The notes beneath the pieces are model-generated. The model was given only the letters and a program-made list of their open reading frames with translations, had not been told where the DNA came from and made no database searches. 64,000 bases of DNA from Amycolatopsis endophytica (GTDB lineage: Bacteria; Actinomycetota; Actinomycetes; Mycobacteriales; Pseudonocardiaceae). The position numbers and the translations under genes are program-made. Location: assembly GCF_013410405.1 (NCBI RefSeq), contig NZ_JACCFK010000001.1, positions 2,170,001 to 2,234,000 of the forward strand. Direction: 5' to 3'. Shown here piece by piece: positions 24,793-33,595 of the stretch (position 1 is the first letter of the stretch; the number at the start of each line of letters is the position of its first letter).

Positions 24793-26232
24793 ATGCGCAG
24801 GATCTTGACCACGGCGCTCGCCGTGCTGGCCGTGGCGGGAGCGGCCGCCGCGCCGGCCGGTGCCGCCGAGCCCGCACCCTTGCAGTGGGGCGCCTGCCCC
24901 AGCCCCCAAGAAGCCGCTCTGCAGTGCGCGAAGGTGCCGGTCCCGCTGGACTACCGGAATCCGGACGGACCGAGAATCGAGATCGGGATTTCCCGGCTGG
25001 CCAGCAAAAACCCGGCGAAACGACGGGGTGTGCTGCTGATCAACCCGGGCGGACCGGGCTTGCCCGGAACGCCGATCCCGGCGCTGTTGCCCTACCCGCA
25101 GGAGTTGCGCGACAGCTACGACCTGATCGGCATCGACCCCCGCGGTGTCGGCCAGAGCGCGCCGGTGACCTGCAACCTGACCCCCGAAGAGGGCGCGGTG
25201 GCCGCGAATCCGCCGTATCCGCACAGCTCGGCCGACGTGGCGAAGCAGGCCGAAGTCGCGAAGACCATCGCGAATCAGTGCCACGGCTCGAAAACCGCGG
25301 CCACTCTGCCGTTCATGACCACGGCGAACACGGCCAGGGACATGGACCGGATCCGTGCCGCGTTGGGTGAGAAGAAGGCGTCTTACTACGGCACGTCCTA
25401 CGGTACGTATCTGGGCGCGGTCTACACCACGCTGTTCCCGGACACCACCGACCGGGTCGTGCTCGACAGCAGCCTGCCCCCGGAGGGCTACACCGTGGAC
25501 GCGCTGCGTGACCAGGCGCTCGGCTTCCAGATCCGGTTCCCGGACTTCGCCGGATTGGCCGCCGCCAATCCGGCGAAGTACCAGCTGGGCAGCACACCCG
25601 CGCAGGTGACCGCGAAGTACTTCGACCTTGCCGCACGGCTGGACAAGACCCCCGTGCAGGGCTACGACGGCACGGCCTTCCGGGCTGTCACCGCGGGGTA
25701 CATCCGGACCGAAAGCACCCTGGGCATGCTGGCCGAACTCTGGCACAACCTGGACACGAACCAGCCGACCGGGGATCCGGAAGGCACCGGCGCGCCGTAC
25801 AGCGACAACTTCCCGGCGGCCTACCTTGCCGTGGCGTGCGGTGACTCCCGCTGGCCCACGTCGGTGCGTACCTACCAGCGCAACGTCGCGGCCGACCGAC
25901 TCCGCTACCCGATGTATGGCGCGTTCACGGCCAACATCCGCCCGTGCGCGTTCTGGCCGGCCCCGGCGGAACCGAAGGTGCGGATCACCGGCCGCGGACC
26001 AGCCAACGTGCTGATCGTGCAGAACCTGCGGGATCCGGCGACGCCGCTGCCGGGCGCGCTGCGGATGCGGGCCGCTCTCGGCGGCCGGGCCGAGATGGTG
26101 ACCATCGACCAGGGCGGGCACACCGCGTACCTCGAAGGCCCGAACAAGTGCGGGAACGATACGGTGACCGATTACCTGGTCACCGGCGACCGGACCGCGC
26201 ACGGCGCGTTCTGCCCGGCGGAGCCCGCCTGA
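24793..26232 (+). CDS. Secreted alpha/beta hydrolase, tripeptidyl aminopeptidase family
   Basis: 479 residues. A Sec signal peptide (MRRILTTALAVLAVAG, then a run of alanines) ends near residue 28. The hydrolase core shows the oxyanion segment LLINPGGPG, DPRGVGQSAPV, nucleophile Ser202 in YYGTSYGTYLG, the acid in VQNLRDPATPLPGA and the histidine in QGGHTAYLEG. The C-terminal TAP-like domain with paired cysteines is typical of Streptomyces SlpD/E and tripeptidyl aminopeptidases. It would cleave peptides from the N-terminus outside the cell. GAGGAG lies upstream of the ATG. Confidence 0.9.
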   Translation: MRRILTTALAVLAVAGAAAAPAGAAEPAPLQWGACPSPQEAALQCAKVPVPLDYRNPDGPRIEIGISRLASKNPAKRRGVLLINPGGPGLPGTPIPALLPYPQELRDSYDLIGIDPRGVGQSAPVTCNLTPEEGAVAANPPYPHSSADVAKQAEVAKTIANQCHGSKTAATLPFMTTANTARDMDRIRAALGEKKASYYGTSYGTYLGAVYTTLFPDTTDRVVLDSSLPPEGYTVDALRDQALGFQIRFPDFAGLAAANPAKYQLGSTPAQVTAKYFDLAARLDKTPVQGYDGTAFRAVTAGYIRTESTLGMLAELWHNLDTNQPTGDPEGTGAPYSDNFPAAYLAVACGDSRWPTSVRTYQRNVAADRLRYPMYGAFTANIRPCAFWPAPAEPKVRITGRGPANVLIVQNLRDPATPLPGALRMRAALGGRAEMVTIDQGGHTAYLEGPNKCGNDTVTDYLVTGDRTAHGAFCPAEPA

Positions 26233-26241
26233 TCGGGGCTA

Positions 26242-26287
26242 TGACAAATGGCAGGGGTACGGCCGGCCCGCCGATGGTGTTCTGAGC
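26242..26287 (+). promoter_or_regulatory. Repeated promoter element (copy 2): TGACA-N2-TGGCAGGGGT
   Basis: TGACA (26242-26246), 2 bases, TGGCAGGGGT, then TGGTGTTCTG. It matches the element at 24714-24760 and immediately precedes the gene at 26290. Confidence 0.45.
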
Positions 26288-26289
26288 GC

Positions 26290-26760
26290 ATGTTGATCGC
26301 GAAGAGGACCAGCCGGCTGGGCCGGCAGTACACGCTCATCCGCGACGGTCGGGTACTGCCCGAGTTCGTCCTGAAACGGCGGAGCGCGCAGTTCACTGTG
26401 GACGATTCTGGCTACAGCGTCCGGTTGCATCGTTTCAGCAGGCTGTGCGAGCTGTTCGGCGCGGACGGCGCGGTGCTGGCGAGCACCGACCGGGTGGGCT
26501 GGCGGTGGAACCTGCACGCCTCGGGACAGGACTACGAATTCCGGCAGACCGCGATGCCCGGCCGGGAGTACACGATGGCCGGCGAGGACGACCCGGCAGC
26601 AGGAACGATTCAACGGAACGGTCCGGCCGATTCGACCGTGACGGCCGATCTGCCGCTGCTGAAACCGGAGCTGGAGGCATTCGTGCTCGTGGCGGTGCTG
26701 CTCAACCGGCGCCGCAAGCGGGTCGCGGCCGGGATCAGGGGCGGCGTGTCGGCAGGCTGA
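26290..26760 (+). CDS. Hypothetical protein
   Basis: 156 residues, soluble, rich in beta-strand patterns (QYTLIRDGRVLPEFVLKR, QFTVDDSGYSVRLHR, ADGAVLASTDRVGWRWNLHASG) with a C-terminal helix ELEAFVLVAVLLNRRRKR. The layout vaguely recalls LURP-one/tubby-like scramblase folds, but I do not recognise it securely. The ATG lies just after the second copy of the TGACA-N2-TGGCAGGGGT element shared with the aminopeptidase gene, so the two are probably co-regulated. Confidence 0.6.
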   Translation: MLIAKRTSRLGRQYTLIRDGRVLPEFVLKRRSAQFTVDDSGYSVRLHRFSRLCELFGADGAVLASTDRVGWRWNLHASGQDYEFRQTAMPGREYTMAGEDDPAAGTIQRNGPADSTVTADLPLLKPELEAFVLVAVLLNRRRKRVAAGIRGGVSAG

Positions 26761-27060
26761 GTACGGTCTCCAGGCCGGTGACGGCGGCCGCAGCCGGTGC
26801 GTGATCTCGGCTGCCCGGCTGATCCGTACGCAAGTTGGTGAGGAATTGCCGCCACCAGGTTTGCCATGGCAGGTCTTCGTCGGGGAGTCGGTATCTCGCG
26901 AGCACACGGAGACGTCGAGGGCTTTCGCGACGTCCCGGATGGTCCACTCATCCAGACCTTTGCCGCGCGTGAGCTCGACGGCGGCAGAGACGATCGCATC
27001 GCGCCCGACGGGCGCTCGGAGCCCAGCATGCTCTCGGCGCCCAACTCCGCTTCGGCGAAG
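26739..27060 (-). pseudogene. Decayed TetR family regulator gene
   Basis: On the minus strand, from about 27045, a TetR N-terminus is readable (GRDAIVSAAVELTRGKG, LDEWTIRDVAKALDVS), then the frame is lost where the recognition helix should be. In a second frame the sequence continues with ligand-domain-like residues (ARYRLPDEDLPWQTWW, RQFLTNLRTDQ) and a plausible C-terminus. The recognition helix and the start of the regulatory domain appear deleted, and no good start codon is present. Confidence 0.5.
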
Positions 27061-27113
27061 GCATCTGCAGAGGATGTGCCAGCAGAATGGCGGCGCGACC
27101 TGCGGGAATGAAG

Positions 27114-27186
27114 TGGGCCGCCTGGGGCTCGAACCCAGAACCTACGGATTAAAAGTCCGCAGCTCTACCAATTGAGCTAACGGCCC
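27114..27186 (-). tRNA. tRNA-Lys (anticodon UUU)
   Basis: 73 bases. GGGCCGT (5') pairs with GCGGCCC (3'), followed by discriminator A. The D-arm AGCTCAATTGGTAGAGC, anticodon loop CTTTTAA and TTCGAGC arm are all canonical. CCA is not encoded. Confidence 0.95.
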
Positions 27187-27254
27187 GTCACCTCAGCTTA
27201 GCGACCCGCCGTGGGTGGTCGGAGCCCTGGGGGCGCCCCGGGGACGGCGTCGGG

Positions 27255-27680
27255 CTAGTGGTGGGCCGTTCGGCGCAGCCAGAGGAGGCCGATGATCGGC
27301 AACACGAGTGGGATGAACAGGTACCCCTCGCCGTAACCCGACCATACCGTGGCGTCCGGGAAGGCTTCCTGGTCGAACACGCTCAGCGTGCCCACCACGA
27401 GCACGCCCAGCAGTTCGATCCCGACCGCGGCCACGGCCAGGCGGAACGAACCCTCGCCGCGGCGGGCCAGGGCTATCGTGGCCACTATGTAGATCACCGC
27501 GGCCAGCGCCGAGAGCGTGTAGGCCAGTGGTGCCTCGTGCCACTTCGTCGAGATCTGCACCGCCGCGCGGGACGTGGCGGCCAGTGCGAAGATCCCGTAC
27601 ACCGCGACCAGGATCCGTCCCGGTCCGGTCGCGGTGTTGCGCCGCGTGCCCTGCTCGGAAGGCTCAGCCATGTCCGGCAC
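27255..27680 (-). CDS. Small integral membrane protein
   Basis: 141 residues with four hydrophobic segments: ILVAVYGIFALAATSRA, LAYTLSALAAVIYIVATIAL, LAVAAVGIELLGVLVVGTL and LFIPLVLPIIGLLWL. No enzymatic motif is visible. It overlaps the preceding membrane gene by 17 bases, so the two are probably a co-translated pair. Such paired small membrane proteins are common in actinobacteria and lack a known role. Confidence 0.7.
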   Translation of the reverse strand: MPDMAEPSEQGTRRNTATGPGRILVAVYGIFALAATSRAAVQISTKWHEAPLAYTLSALAAVIYIVATIALARRGEGSFRLAVAAVGIELLGVLVVGTLSVFDQEAFPDATVWSGYGEGYLFIPLVLPIIGLLWLRRTAHH

Positions 27681-28029
27681 CCCAAATCTGGTGGATCCGC
27701 TCGACCATCACCGGGATCGCCAGGCACGCGACGCCCAGGATGACCGTGCTCGACCGGCTGCGCTCGGCCAGCGCCCACGCCGCACCCACCGGCAGGATCA
27801 CCAGCGAGCCGACGAGGTAGGCCAGGTAGGTCACCATGCTGTGCGGCCGGTCGCCCGCGACCAGCAGCACGACCCCGACGACCAGCTGCGCGAAGATGAG
27901 GACCTCGACCACACCGAGCGCCACGAGCAGCGCGCGTCCCGGTTCGCGGCCCCGCGCGGCGGAGACGAACGCCCACACGGCGACCAGCGCCGCGCTCACC
28001 GCGACCGTCACGCCGAACCCTGTGATCAC
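27664..28029 (-). CDS. Small integral membrane protein
   Basis: 121 residues with four transmembrane segments (GVTVAVSAALVAVWAFVSA, ALLVALGVVEVLIFAQLVVG with VVLLVAG, VTYLAYLVGSLVILPVGAAW, STVILGVACLAIPVMV). Function unknown. It is upstream of and overlaps the membrane gene ending at 27255. Confidence 0.7.
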   Translation of the reverse strand: MITGFGVTVAVSAALVAVWAFVSAARGREPGRALLVALGVVEVLIFAQLVVGVVLLVAGDRPHSMVTYLAYLVGSLVILPVGAAWALAERSRSSTVILGVACLAIPVMVERIHQIWGAGHG

Positions 28030-28494
28030 CCGTTCTCACCCACCGTCGAACGTCATTGCGGTTCGCAGCTTAGCCGCGTGGCACACGCCACCCGCCGACA
28101 GGAGCAGGCCCGGCGGAAAATAACCGACCAATTATCCGTCCACCCGGATGGCCGTATCGGCGGGGAATCGCCGGTGGCGCGATGACCAGTCCGGAGGAGC
28201 CCGCCCCGGCCCGTTACTCGGCGAACGGGTGGTGGGAAGCCAACCGGGCTCACTGTCGGTGAACCCGAATCCCGTGACGCGACGCCGGTTCGGCGGTGCG
28301 GCGTGCCGGGTGACGGCGGGCACCATGAAACGCGGGCAGGGATGTCGGTATCAGGCGAGGGAGATTCGCGTGATCTTCCAAGTGAATTGGCGCGGTAATC
28401 CGGAACGCATATTCGCGACCGTGTTCTCGATGGCGACGGCGCGGTCGCCGGTGCTCCGTCCCCCGGGCCGGTGCCCGCAGCGGGCGTGCCCGTG
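28030..28494. other. Intergenic region without a recognised gene
   Basis: About 465 bases between two minus-strand units. I see no frame with recognisable protein similarity and no RNA gene. A 26-codon frame at 28182-28262 lacks a ribosome binding site. A slightly A/T-richer patch lies around 28365-28440. Confidence 0.5.
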
Positions 28495-28905
28495 TCAGGC
28501 GCCCCTGAGCGCCTCCAGCGACTCCCGCAGCTTCCCCGCCAACGGCACCGGACGGCGGGACCCGCGGTCGACGAACACGTGCACGAAGTGACCTTCGGCG
28601 ACCAGTTCGTCCCGGTTCTCCCGATACAGGCCGATTTCGTACCGCACACTGCTGCGGCCGAGGTGCCCGACGCGCAGGCCGACGGACAGCACCTCGGGAA
28701 AGGCGACCGACGCGTGGTAGTTGCAGTGCGACTCGATACACAGGCCGATCACGCCGCCGCCGTGGATGTCCAGGCCGCCGCGCTCGACGAGCCACGTGTT
28801 GATCACGGTGTCCATCAGGGCGTAGTGGACGACGTTGTTGACGTGCCCGTACACGTCGTTGTCCTTCCAGCGGGTGGGAACCTGCTGCCAGTGCGGGTAG
28901 GAGGT
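28495..28905 (-). CDS. Acyl-CoA thioesterase (4HBT hot-dog family)
   Basis: About 136 residues from GTG 28905 (an upstream in-frame GTG at 28950 would add 15). The 4-hydroxybenzoyl-CoA thioesterase signature with the active-site aspartate is clear: TRWKDNDVYGHVNNVVHYALMDTVIN. The remaining hot-dog strands (CNYHASVAFPEVLSVGLRVG, SSVRYEIGLYREN, AEGHFVHVFVDRGSRRPVPL) are intact. It hydrolyses acyl-CoA thioesters. I prefer 28905 because family members start TxYPHWQQVPTRW. Divergent from the ThDP enzyme. Confidence 0.85.
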   Translation of the reverse strand, partial: TSYPHWQQVPTRWKDNDVYGHVNNVVHYALMDTVINTWLVERGGLDIHGGGVIGLCIESHCNYHASVAFPEVLSVGLRVGHLGRSSVRYEIGLYRENRDELVAEGHFVHVFVDRGSRRPVPLAGKLRESLEALRGA

Positions 28906-28973
28906 CACGATCGGCAGCCTACGGGCAACTACCCTCGGGTGATCGTTCACTCGACCGGGAATCTCAAGATCAC

Positions 28974-30674
28974 TTGACCGGACCAGCGCGACGCTGGGAA
29001 CCTTCTCCCATCGGGTACGAAGAGGGATGGACCGTCGCCGAGATCACGGTCCGGGTGCTGGTCGACGCCGGGCTCCGGCGTGCCTACACCGTTGCCGGTG
29101 GCGCGTTCCTCGAACTCCTCGACGCCCTCCGGTTCGAACCGTTGATGGCGCTGGTCACGGCACGGCAGGACACCGGCGCCGCGTTCATGGCCGAGGCCGA
29201 GGGCAAGCTGCGCGAGGTTCCGGCGCTGCTGCTGGGCGGACCTGGCCCGGGCATCGCGAACTTCCTCGTCGCCACCCGTTCGGCGTACCAGGACGGTACG
29301 GCGATGGTCGTGCTGGTCGAGGAGCGCGCCAGCGTCCGGCTGAGCGGTCCCGGCATCCAGGACGGGCTCGCCGAACCGGACCCGCTCGCGATGTTCGGCC
29401 CGTTCGCCAAGTGGACCGGCCGCGCCGAGACGGCCGCGCAGGTGCCGGTGCTCGCCGCGCGGGCGGCGCGGGCCGCCCGCACCGGCCGCAAGGGACCCGC
29501 GGTGCTGGCGGTGCCCGCCGATTTCTGGGTGGCCCCGTTCGACGGCGAGATCCCGGAGCCCGAACCGGTGCCGGACGACACCGGCGCGGTGCTGCGCTCC
29601 GCGCACGAGGTCGCCGCGCTGCTGGCCGACGCGCGCTACCCGGTGGTGATCGCGGGTGGCATCGGCCGCGCCGCCCGCAAGGACCTGATCGTCGCCTCCG
29701 AACAGCTGGGCCTCGCGGTCTACACCGCGTTCCGCCGCCAGGACAGCTTCCCGGAGAACCACGCGCGCTACGCCGGCCACCTCGGGGTCGGCATCCCGCC
29801 GGGCCAGCTCGACGCGCTCGACCGAGCCGACGTCGTGCTGGCCGTCGGCACCCGCCTGGACGAGGTCACCACCCAGAACAACCGGTACCCGAGCTCGTCG
29901 CAGACACTCGTGGTGATCGGTCCCGGACTGCCCGCGACGCACCGGCGCGGCCTGACGTTCCGGATCGACTGCGAGATCGCCCCGTTCCTGAAGCAGCTGG
30001 TCTCCGTCGGGGTCGCCCGGTCACGCCGCAGCTCGGCGGCCAACGCCGCGACCCACACCCACATGACCCCGCCGCGCACCAGCCCGGACCACCCGCTGGT
30101 GCACCCGGCGGACGTCGTGCGGGTGCTGCGCAAAGTCGCGCCGGAGGACACGGTAGTGACCGCCGACTCCGGCAACACCGCGCGGTTCGTGCACCGCTAC
30201 TGGTGCTTCACCGAGCCGCACACCCAGATCGAACCGCCGGAGGGCGTGCGCGGTTACGCCGTGCCCGCCGCGCTCGGCGTGAAGCTGGCCGCACCCAAGC
30301 GCACGGTCGTCGCGGTCATCTCCGACGCCGCCGCGATGATGACCGGGCAGGAACTGGAGACGGCGGTGCGTCACCGCGCGCCGATCCTGATCGTGGTGTT
30401 CCAGAACGGCCTGTACGCCGACATCGCCGTGCACCAGGCGGTCAAGCACGGGCGCCTGAACGGGGTCGCCCAGACCGCCGTGGACTTCGCGGCGTGGGCG
30501 CGTTCGTTCGGCGCCGCCGGGTACACGATCGAGTCACCCGAACAGCTCGAACCGACCATCACGCGCGCGCTCCAGCACCAGCGCCCCAGCGTCGTCGACG
30601 TGCGCACGGACCCCGACGTGATCGATCCCGACACCCGCCTGTCCACGCTGTTCCAGCGGGGTCGCAAGAGGTAG
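28974..30674 (+). CDS. Thiamine-diphosphate enzyme, acetolactate synthase-like, with divergent active site
   Basis: About 566 residues with the three-domain ALS/2-oxo-acid decarboxylase architecture (N-terminal PYR domain, central domain, C-terminal PP domain). The essential PYR-domain glutamate (RHExG in relatives) is replaced: ARQDTGAAFMAEA, giving Asp66 after Gln65. The Mg/ThDP motif is also changed: VISDAAAMM replaces GDG, while FQNGLYAD keeps one N of the NN pair. It may be a slow or altered carboligase/decarboxylase or a non-catalytic relative. The start is uncertain; the TTG at 28974 is the furthest upstream possibility. Confidence 0.75.
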   Translation: MTGPARRWEPSPIGYEEGWTVAEITVRVLVDAGLRRAYTVAGGAFLELLDALRFEPLMALVTARQDTGAAFMAEAEGKLREVPALLLGGPGPGIANFLVATRSAYQDGTAMVVLVEERASVRLSGPGIQDGLAEPDPLAMFGPFAKWTGRAETAAQVPVLAARAARAARTGRKGPAVLAVPADFWVAPFDGEIPEPEPVPDDTGAVLRSAHEVAALLADARYPVVIAGGIGRAARKDLIVASEQLGLAVYTAFRRQDSFPENHARYAGHLGVGIPPGQLDALDRADVVLAVGTRLDEVTTQNNRYPSSSQTLVVIGPGLPATHRRGLTFRIDCEIAPFLKQLVSVGVARSRRSSAANAATHTHMTPPRTSPDHPLVHPADVVRVLRKVAPEDTVVTADSGNTARFVHRYWCFTEPHTQIEPPEGVRGYAVPAALGVKLAAPKRTVVAVISDAAAMMTGQELETAVRHRAPILIVVFQNGLYADIAVHQAVKHGRLNGVAQTAVDFAAWARSFGAAGYTIESPEQLEPTITRALQHQRPSVVDVRTDPDVIDPDTRLSTLFQRGRKR

Positions 30675-30857
30675 CGCTCCCGGCGGATCTGTGATCTACT
30701 GGCGTTGGTCTTCAAAGATTTTGTGTTCGTGTTCAGACACGCTCGCAAGATTTGGCGGGCGTAGTGGTTCCCCGGTCGGGGAGGCAAACCGATCCGTCAT
30801 TGACCCGGTGCACCGAAGTGGTGTGCCGTTTTGTTTGCAGTATATGGAGATTTTTTC

Positions 30858-31061
30858 ATGGCTCAGGGCACCGTGAAGTGGTTCAACTCCGAGAAGGGGT
30901 TCGGCTTCATCACTCCCGACGAGGGCGGCGGCGACGTCTTCGTCCACTACTCGGAGATCCAGGGCCGCGGCTTCCGCACCCTGGAAGAGAACCAGCGGGT
31001 TGAGTTCGAGATCGGCCAGGGCCAGAAGGGTCCGCAGGCCACCGGGGTCAGCGTCCTCTGA
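30858..31061 (+). CDS. Cold-shock domain protein
   Basis: 67 residues. Single-strand nucleic-acid binding OB fold with RNP1 KGFGFI and RNP2 DVFVHY. It probably acts as an RNA chaperone. GGAGA lies eight bases before the ATG. The preceding ~180 bases to the ThDP gene hold no other gene and probably form a long 5' leader, as is common for csp mRNAs. It is about 84% identical to the second copy at 42387. Confidence 0.95.
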   Translation: MAQGTVKWFNSEKGFGFITPDEGGGDVFVHYSEIQGRGFRTLEENQRVEFEIGQGQKGPQATGVSVL

Positions 31062-31074
31062 TTCGACTTCGAAC

Positions 31075-31109
31075 GGCAGCCCCCGTCTCCTCGTGAGGCG
31101 GGGGCTGCC
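31075..31109 (+). terminator. Rho-independent-type terminator after the cold-shock gene
   Basis: GGCAGCCCCCG at 31075 pairs with CGGGGGCTGCC ending at 31109, followed by TTCGTTTC. Confidence 0.75.
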
Positions 31110-31234
31110 TTCGTTTCCGCCCTTTCCGCAACGGTGTTCGTCCGGCGCCCGCCGATCTCGCCGACCTCGGTTCGGGAGATCGTGCCGTCCGGTACCTTCA
31201 TGCCCGTGTGGTTCGAGGGCGAGGGGTGGAACCG

Positions 31235-32626
31235 ATGACTGCGACCGCGACGCGGCCTGCCGTGCCCGGTGGCCCCGGTGGTGGACCGCCGGACCCCGCA
31301 CCATCACCGAACGCCCCGCGCTCGGGCCTGGCCGGCCTGCTCGACCTGCCCGGATCCGCCGTCCGCGGTGTCATGCGGTCCGCACGCACCACGCCGGGCC
31401 GTCTGACGGTGATCGCGGTCGGGCTCGTGGTGCTGGCACTGGTCGCCGGGCTCGTCGCGACGGTCACGCTGCAGGAGCGCAAGAACACGATCAACGACCT
31501 GATCGACCACCGCGAACCGCTGGCCGCGGCGTCGCAGGAGGTCTACCGGTCGCTGTCGGACGCCGACGCGACAGCGGCGAGCGCGTTCCTCGCGATCGGC
31601 GTCGAGCCCCCTTCGCTGCGCCAGCGCTACGACACCGACATCGCCCGCGCCGGGGTCGCGCTGGCGAAGGCCGCGTCCGATTCGGCTGGTGTCGCCGAGG
31701 CGGCCACGCAGGTCGAGACCCTGTCCCGCCAGCTGCCCGTCTACACCGGTCTGGTGGAGACGGCGCGCGCGAACAAGCGGCAGGGCTTCCCCGTCGGCTC
31801 GTCCTACCTGCGCGAGGCGTCCAACCTCATGCGCACCACGATCCTGCCCGCCGCGCAGGACCTGTACCGGATCGACACCGACCGGCTGGCCGAGGAGCAG
31901 GACGACGCCACCGATTTCCCGTGGGCGGCCGCGCTGCTGGTGCTCGCGTTGCTCGCGGCGCTGATCGCGACACAGGTCTACCTGACCCGCCGCACCAACC
32001 GCGTACTCAACGTCGGGCTCGTCGTGGCCACCGCCGCGACGGTCGTCGCGCTGCTGTGGGGCGCGGTGGCGGTCACCGTGCAGAGCGTGCTGGTCGCGGG
32101 CGGCAACGAGGACGGCAGCCATCAGGTCGACGTGCTGGTCCGGGCCCGCATCGCGGCGCTGCAGGCCCGCGCCAACGAGATGCTGACGCTGGTCGCCCGC
32201 GGCGACGGCAGCACCTACGAACAGGACTTCGACGCGCTCGCCCCGCAGGTGACCGGTCTCCTCGACGAAGCACGGGGTTTCGCGACCGGTGAGATGGGCC
32301 GCGAGGTTCAGGGCGCGGCCGACAGCGCCAAGCGGTGGCTGGACACGCACCAGGAGATCCGCGCCAAGGACGTCGACGGCGCCTACTCCGACGCGGTGAA
32401 GCTCGCGGTCGACTCGTCCGTGCAGGGCGGCGCCGCGACGACGTTCGCCAATCTCGACGACGCGCTCGTCGCCGCGATCGAGCAGGGCCGCCAGTCGTTC
32501 CTGGACGACACCCGCGGCGGTGACCGGGCGCTGACGCTGCTCGCGCCCGGCCTCGCGGTGCTGGCGGTGGTCGCCGCGGGCGGCGCGACGATGGGGATTC
32601 GGGACAGGCTGAGGGAGTACCGCTGA
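31235..32626 (+). CDS. glnX: GlnX-like membrane sensor of the PknG pathway
   Basis: 463 residues with a proline-rich cytoplasmic N-terminus and four transmembrane segments: about 57-79, 228-250, 260-285 and 435-455. The two extracytoplasmic loops between TM1-TM2 and TM3-TM4 are long helical domains. Position and topology match mycobacterial GlnX, which relays the signal of extracellular amino acids sensed by GlnH to kinase PknG. I start at ATG 31235; an in-frame GTG at 31208 exists. It overlaps glnH (TGATG). Confidence 0.82.
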   Translation: MTATATRPAVPGGPGGGPPDPAPSPNAPRSGLAGLLDLPGSAVRGVMRSARTTPGRLTVIAVGLVVLALVAGLVATVTLQERKNTINDLIDHREPLAAASQEVYRSLSDADATAASAFLAIGVEPPSLRQRYDTDIARAGVALAKAASDSAGVAEAATQVETLSRQLPVYTGLVETARANKRQGFPVGSSYLREASNLMRTTILPAAQDLYRIDTDRLAEEQDDATDFPWAAALLVLALLAALIATQVYLTRRTNRVLNVGLVVATAATVVALLWGAVAVTVQSVLVAGGNEDGSHQVDVLVRARIAALQARANEMLTLVARGDGSTYEQDFDALAPQVTGLLDEARGFATGEMGREVQGAADSAKRWLDTHQEIRAKDVDGAYSDAVKLAVDSSVQGGAATTFANLDDALVAAIEQGRQSFLDDTRGGDRALTLLAPGLAVLAVVAAGGATMGIRDRLREYR

Positions 32627-33582
32627 TGGCTCGGGGGAAGCTCGCCGCTCTCGTGGCGGCCGTCGCACTGCTGGCCGCCGGGTGCGGCAGCGCCGGGACG
32701 CCCGCCGATCCGGCGCCGGTCGGCGACGTGCAGGCGCCGGTTCCGGCCGGGGTCGGCGGCGGGGACACCGGAGCGGGCAGTTCGGCCGACAACAACTGCG
32801 ATACGCGCAGCCTCTCGCCCAACGGGTCGATGCCCTCGGGTTCGACCATGGACAAGATCCGCGACCGCGGCCGCCTGATCGCCGGCGTGGACCAGACGAA
32901 CTACCTGTTCGGCTTCCTCAACCCGTCCAGCGGCAACCTCGAGGGCTTCGACATCGAGATCGTCAAGCAGATCGCGGCGTCGATCTTCGGTGACTGGGAG
33001 GGGCACATCCAGTGGGTGGCCATCCCGTCGTCGGCCCGTGAGCAGGCGCTCAAGGACCACCAGGTGGACATCGTCGTCCGCACCTACAGCATCACCTGCA
33101 GCCGGATGAAGGACGTCGCGTTCTCCGCGCCGTACTACCAGGCCGGGCAGGCGGTGCTGGCGGCGAAGAACTCCGGGGTGCGTGGCATGCAGGACCTCGG
33201 CGGCAAGCGCGTCTGCGCGGCCACGAACTCGACGTCGCTGGCCTCGATCGCCCAGGCGCCGTCGCACCCGATCCCGGTGTCGGTGAACAACTGGTCGGAC
33301 TGCCTGTTGCTGATCCAGCAGGGCCAGGTCGACGCGGTGTCCACCGACGACGTGATCCTCGCGGGGATGGCGCGCCAGGACCCCAACCTCGAGGTCGTCG
33401 GCGAGCCGTTCACCAAGGAGTTCTACGGCGTGGGCATCCCGCTCGGGCAGGACGACATGGTCCGCTTCGTCAACGCCGTGCTGGAGAACGTCCGCAACGG
33501 CAGCGCCTGGCAGAACGCGTACAAGTACTGGATCGAGCGGGACCTCGGCCCGGGTTCGCCGCCGACCGTGTCCTACCGCTGA
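32626..33582 (+). CDS. glnH: GlnH-like amino-acid-binding lipoprotein
   Basis: 318 residues. A lipoprotein signal peptide ends at LLAAGC (Cys around residue 23). The rest is a family-3 solute-binding protein: DRGRLIAGVDQTNYLFGFLN, FDIEIVKQIAASIFGDW, DVAFSAPYYQAGQAVL and the hinge CAATNSTSLASI. In mycobacteria this protein binds aspartate/glutamate and signals through GlnX to PknG rather than feeding a transporter; no permease gene is nearby, which agrees. Its ATG shares a base with the glnX stop. Confidence 0.88.
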   Translation: MARGKLAALVAAVALLAAGCGSAGTPADPAPVGDVQAPVPAGVGGGDTGAGSSADNNCDTRSLSPNGSMPSGSTMDKIRDRGRLIAGVDQTNYLFGFLNPSSGNLEGFDIEIVKQIAASIFGDWEGHIQWVAIPSSAREQALKDHQVDIVVRTYSITCSRMKDVAFSAPYYQAGQAVLAAKNSGVRGMQDLGGKRVCAATNSTSLASIAQAPSHPIPVSVNNWSDCLLLIQQGQVDAVSTDDVILAGMARQDPNLEVVGEPFTKEFYGVGIPLGQDDMVRFVNAVLENVRNGSAWQNAYKYWIERDLGPGSPPTVSYR

Positions 33583-33595
33583 GGGGGCGTCCACA

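Noticed and set aside
28182..28262. 26-codon frame MTSPEEPAPARYSANGWWEA...
   Set aside because: No ribosome binding site, no partner genes suggesting a peptide product; probably chance.
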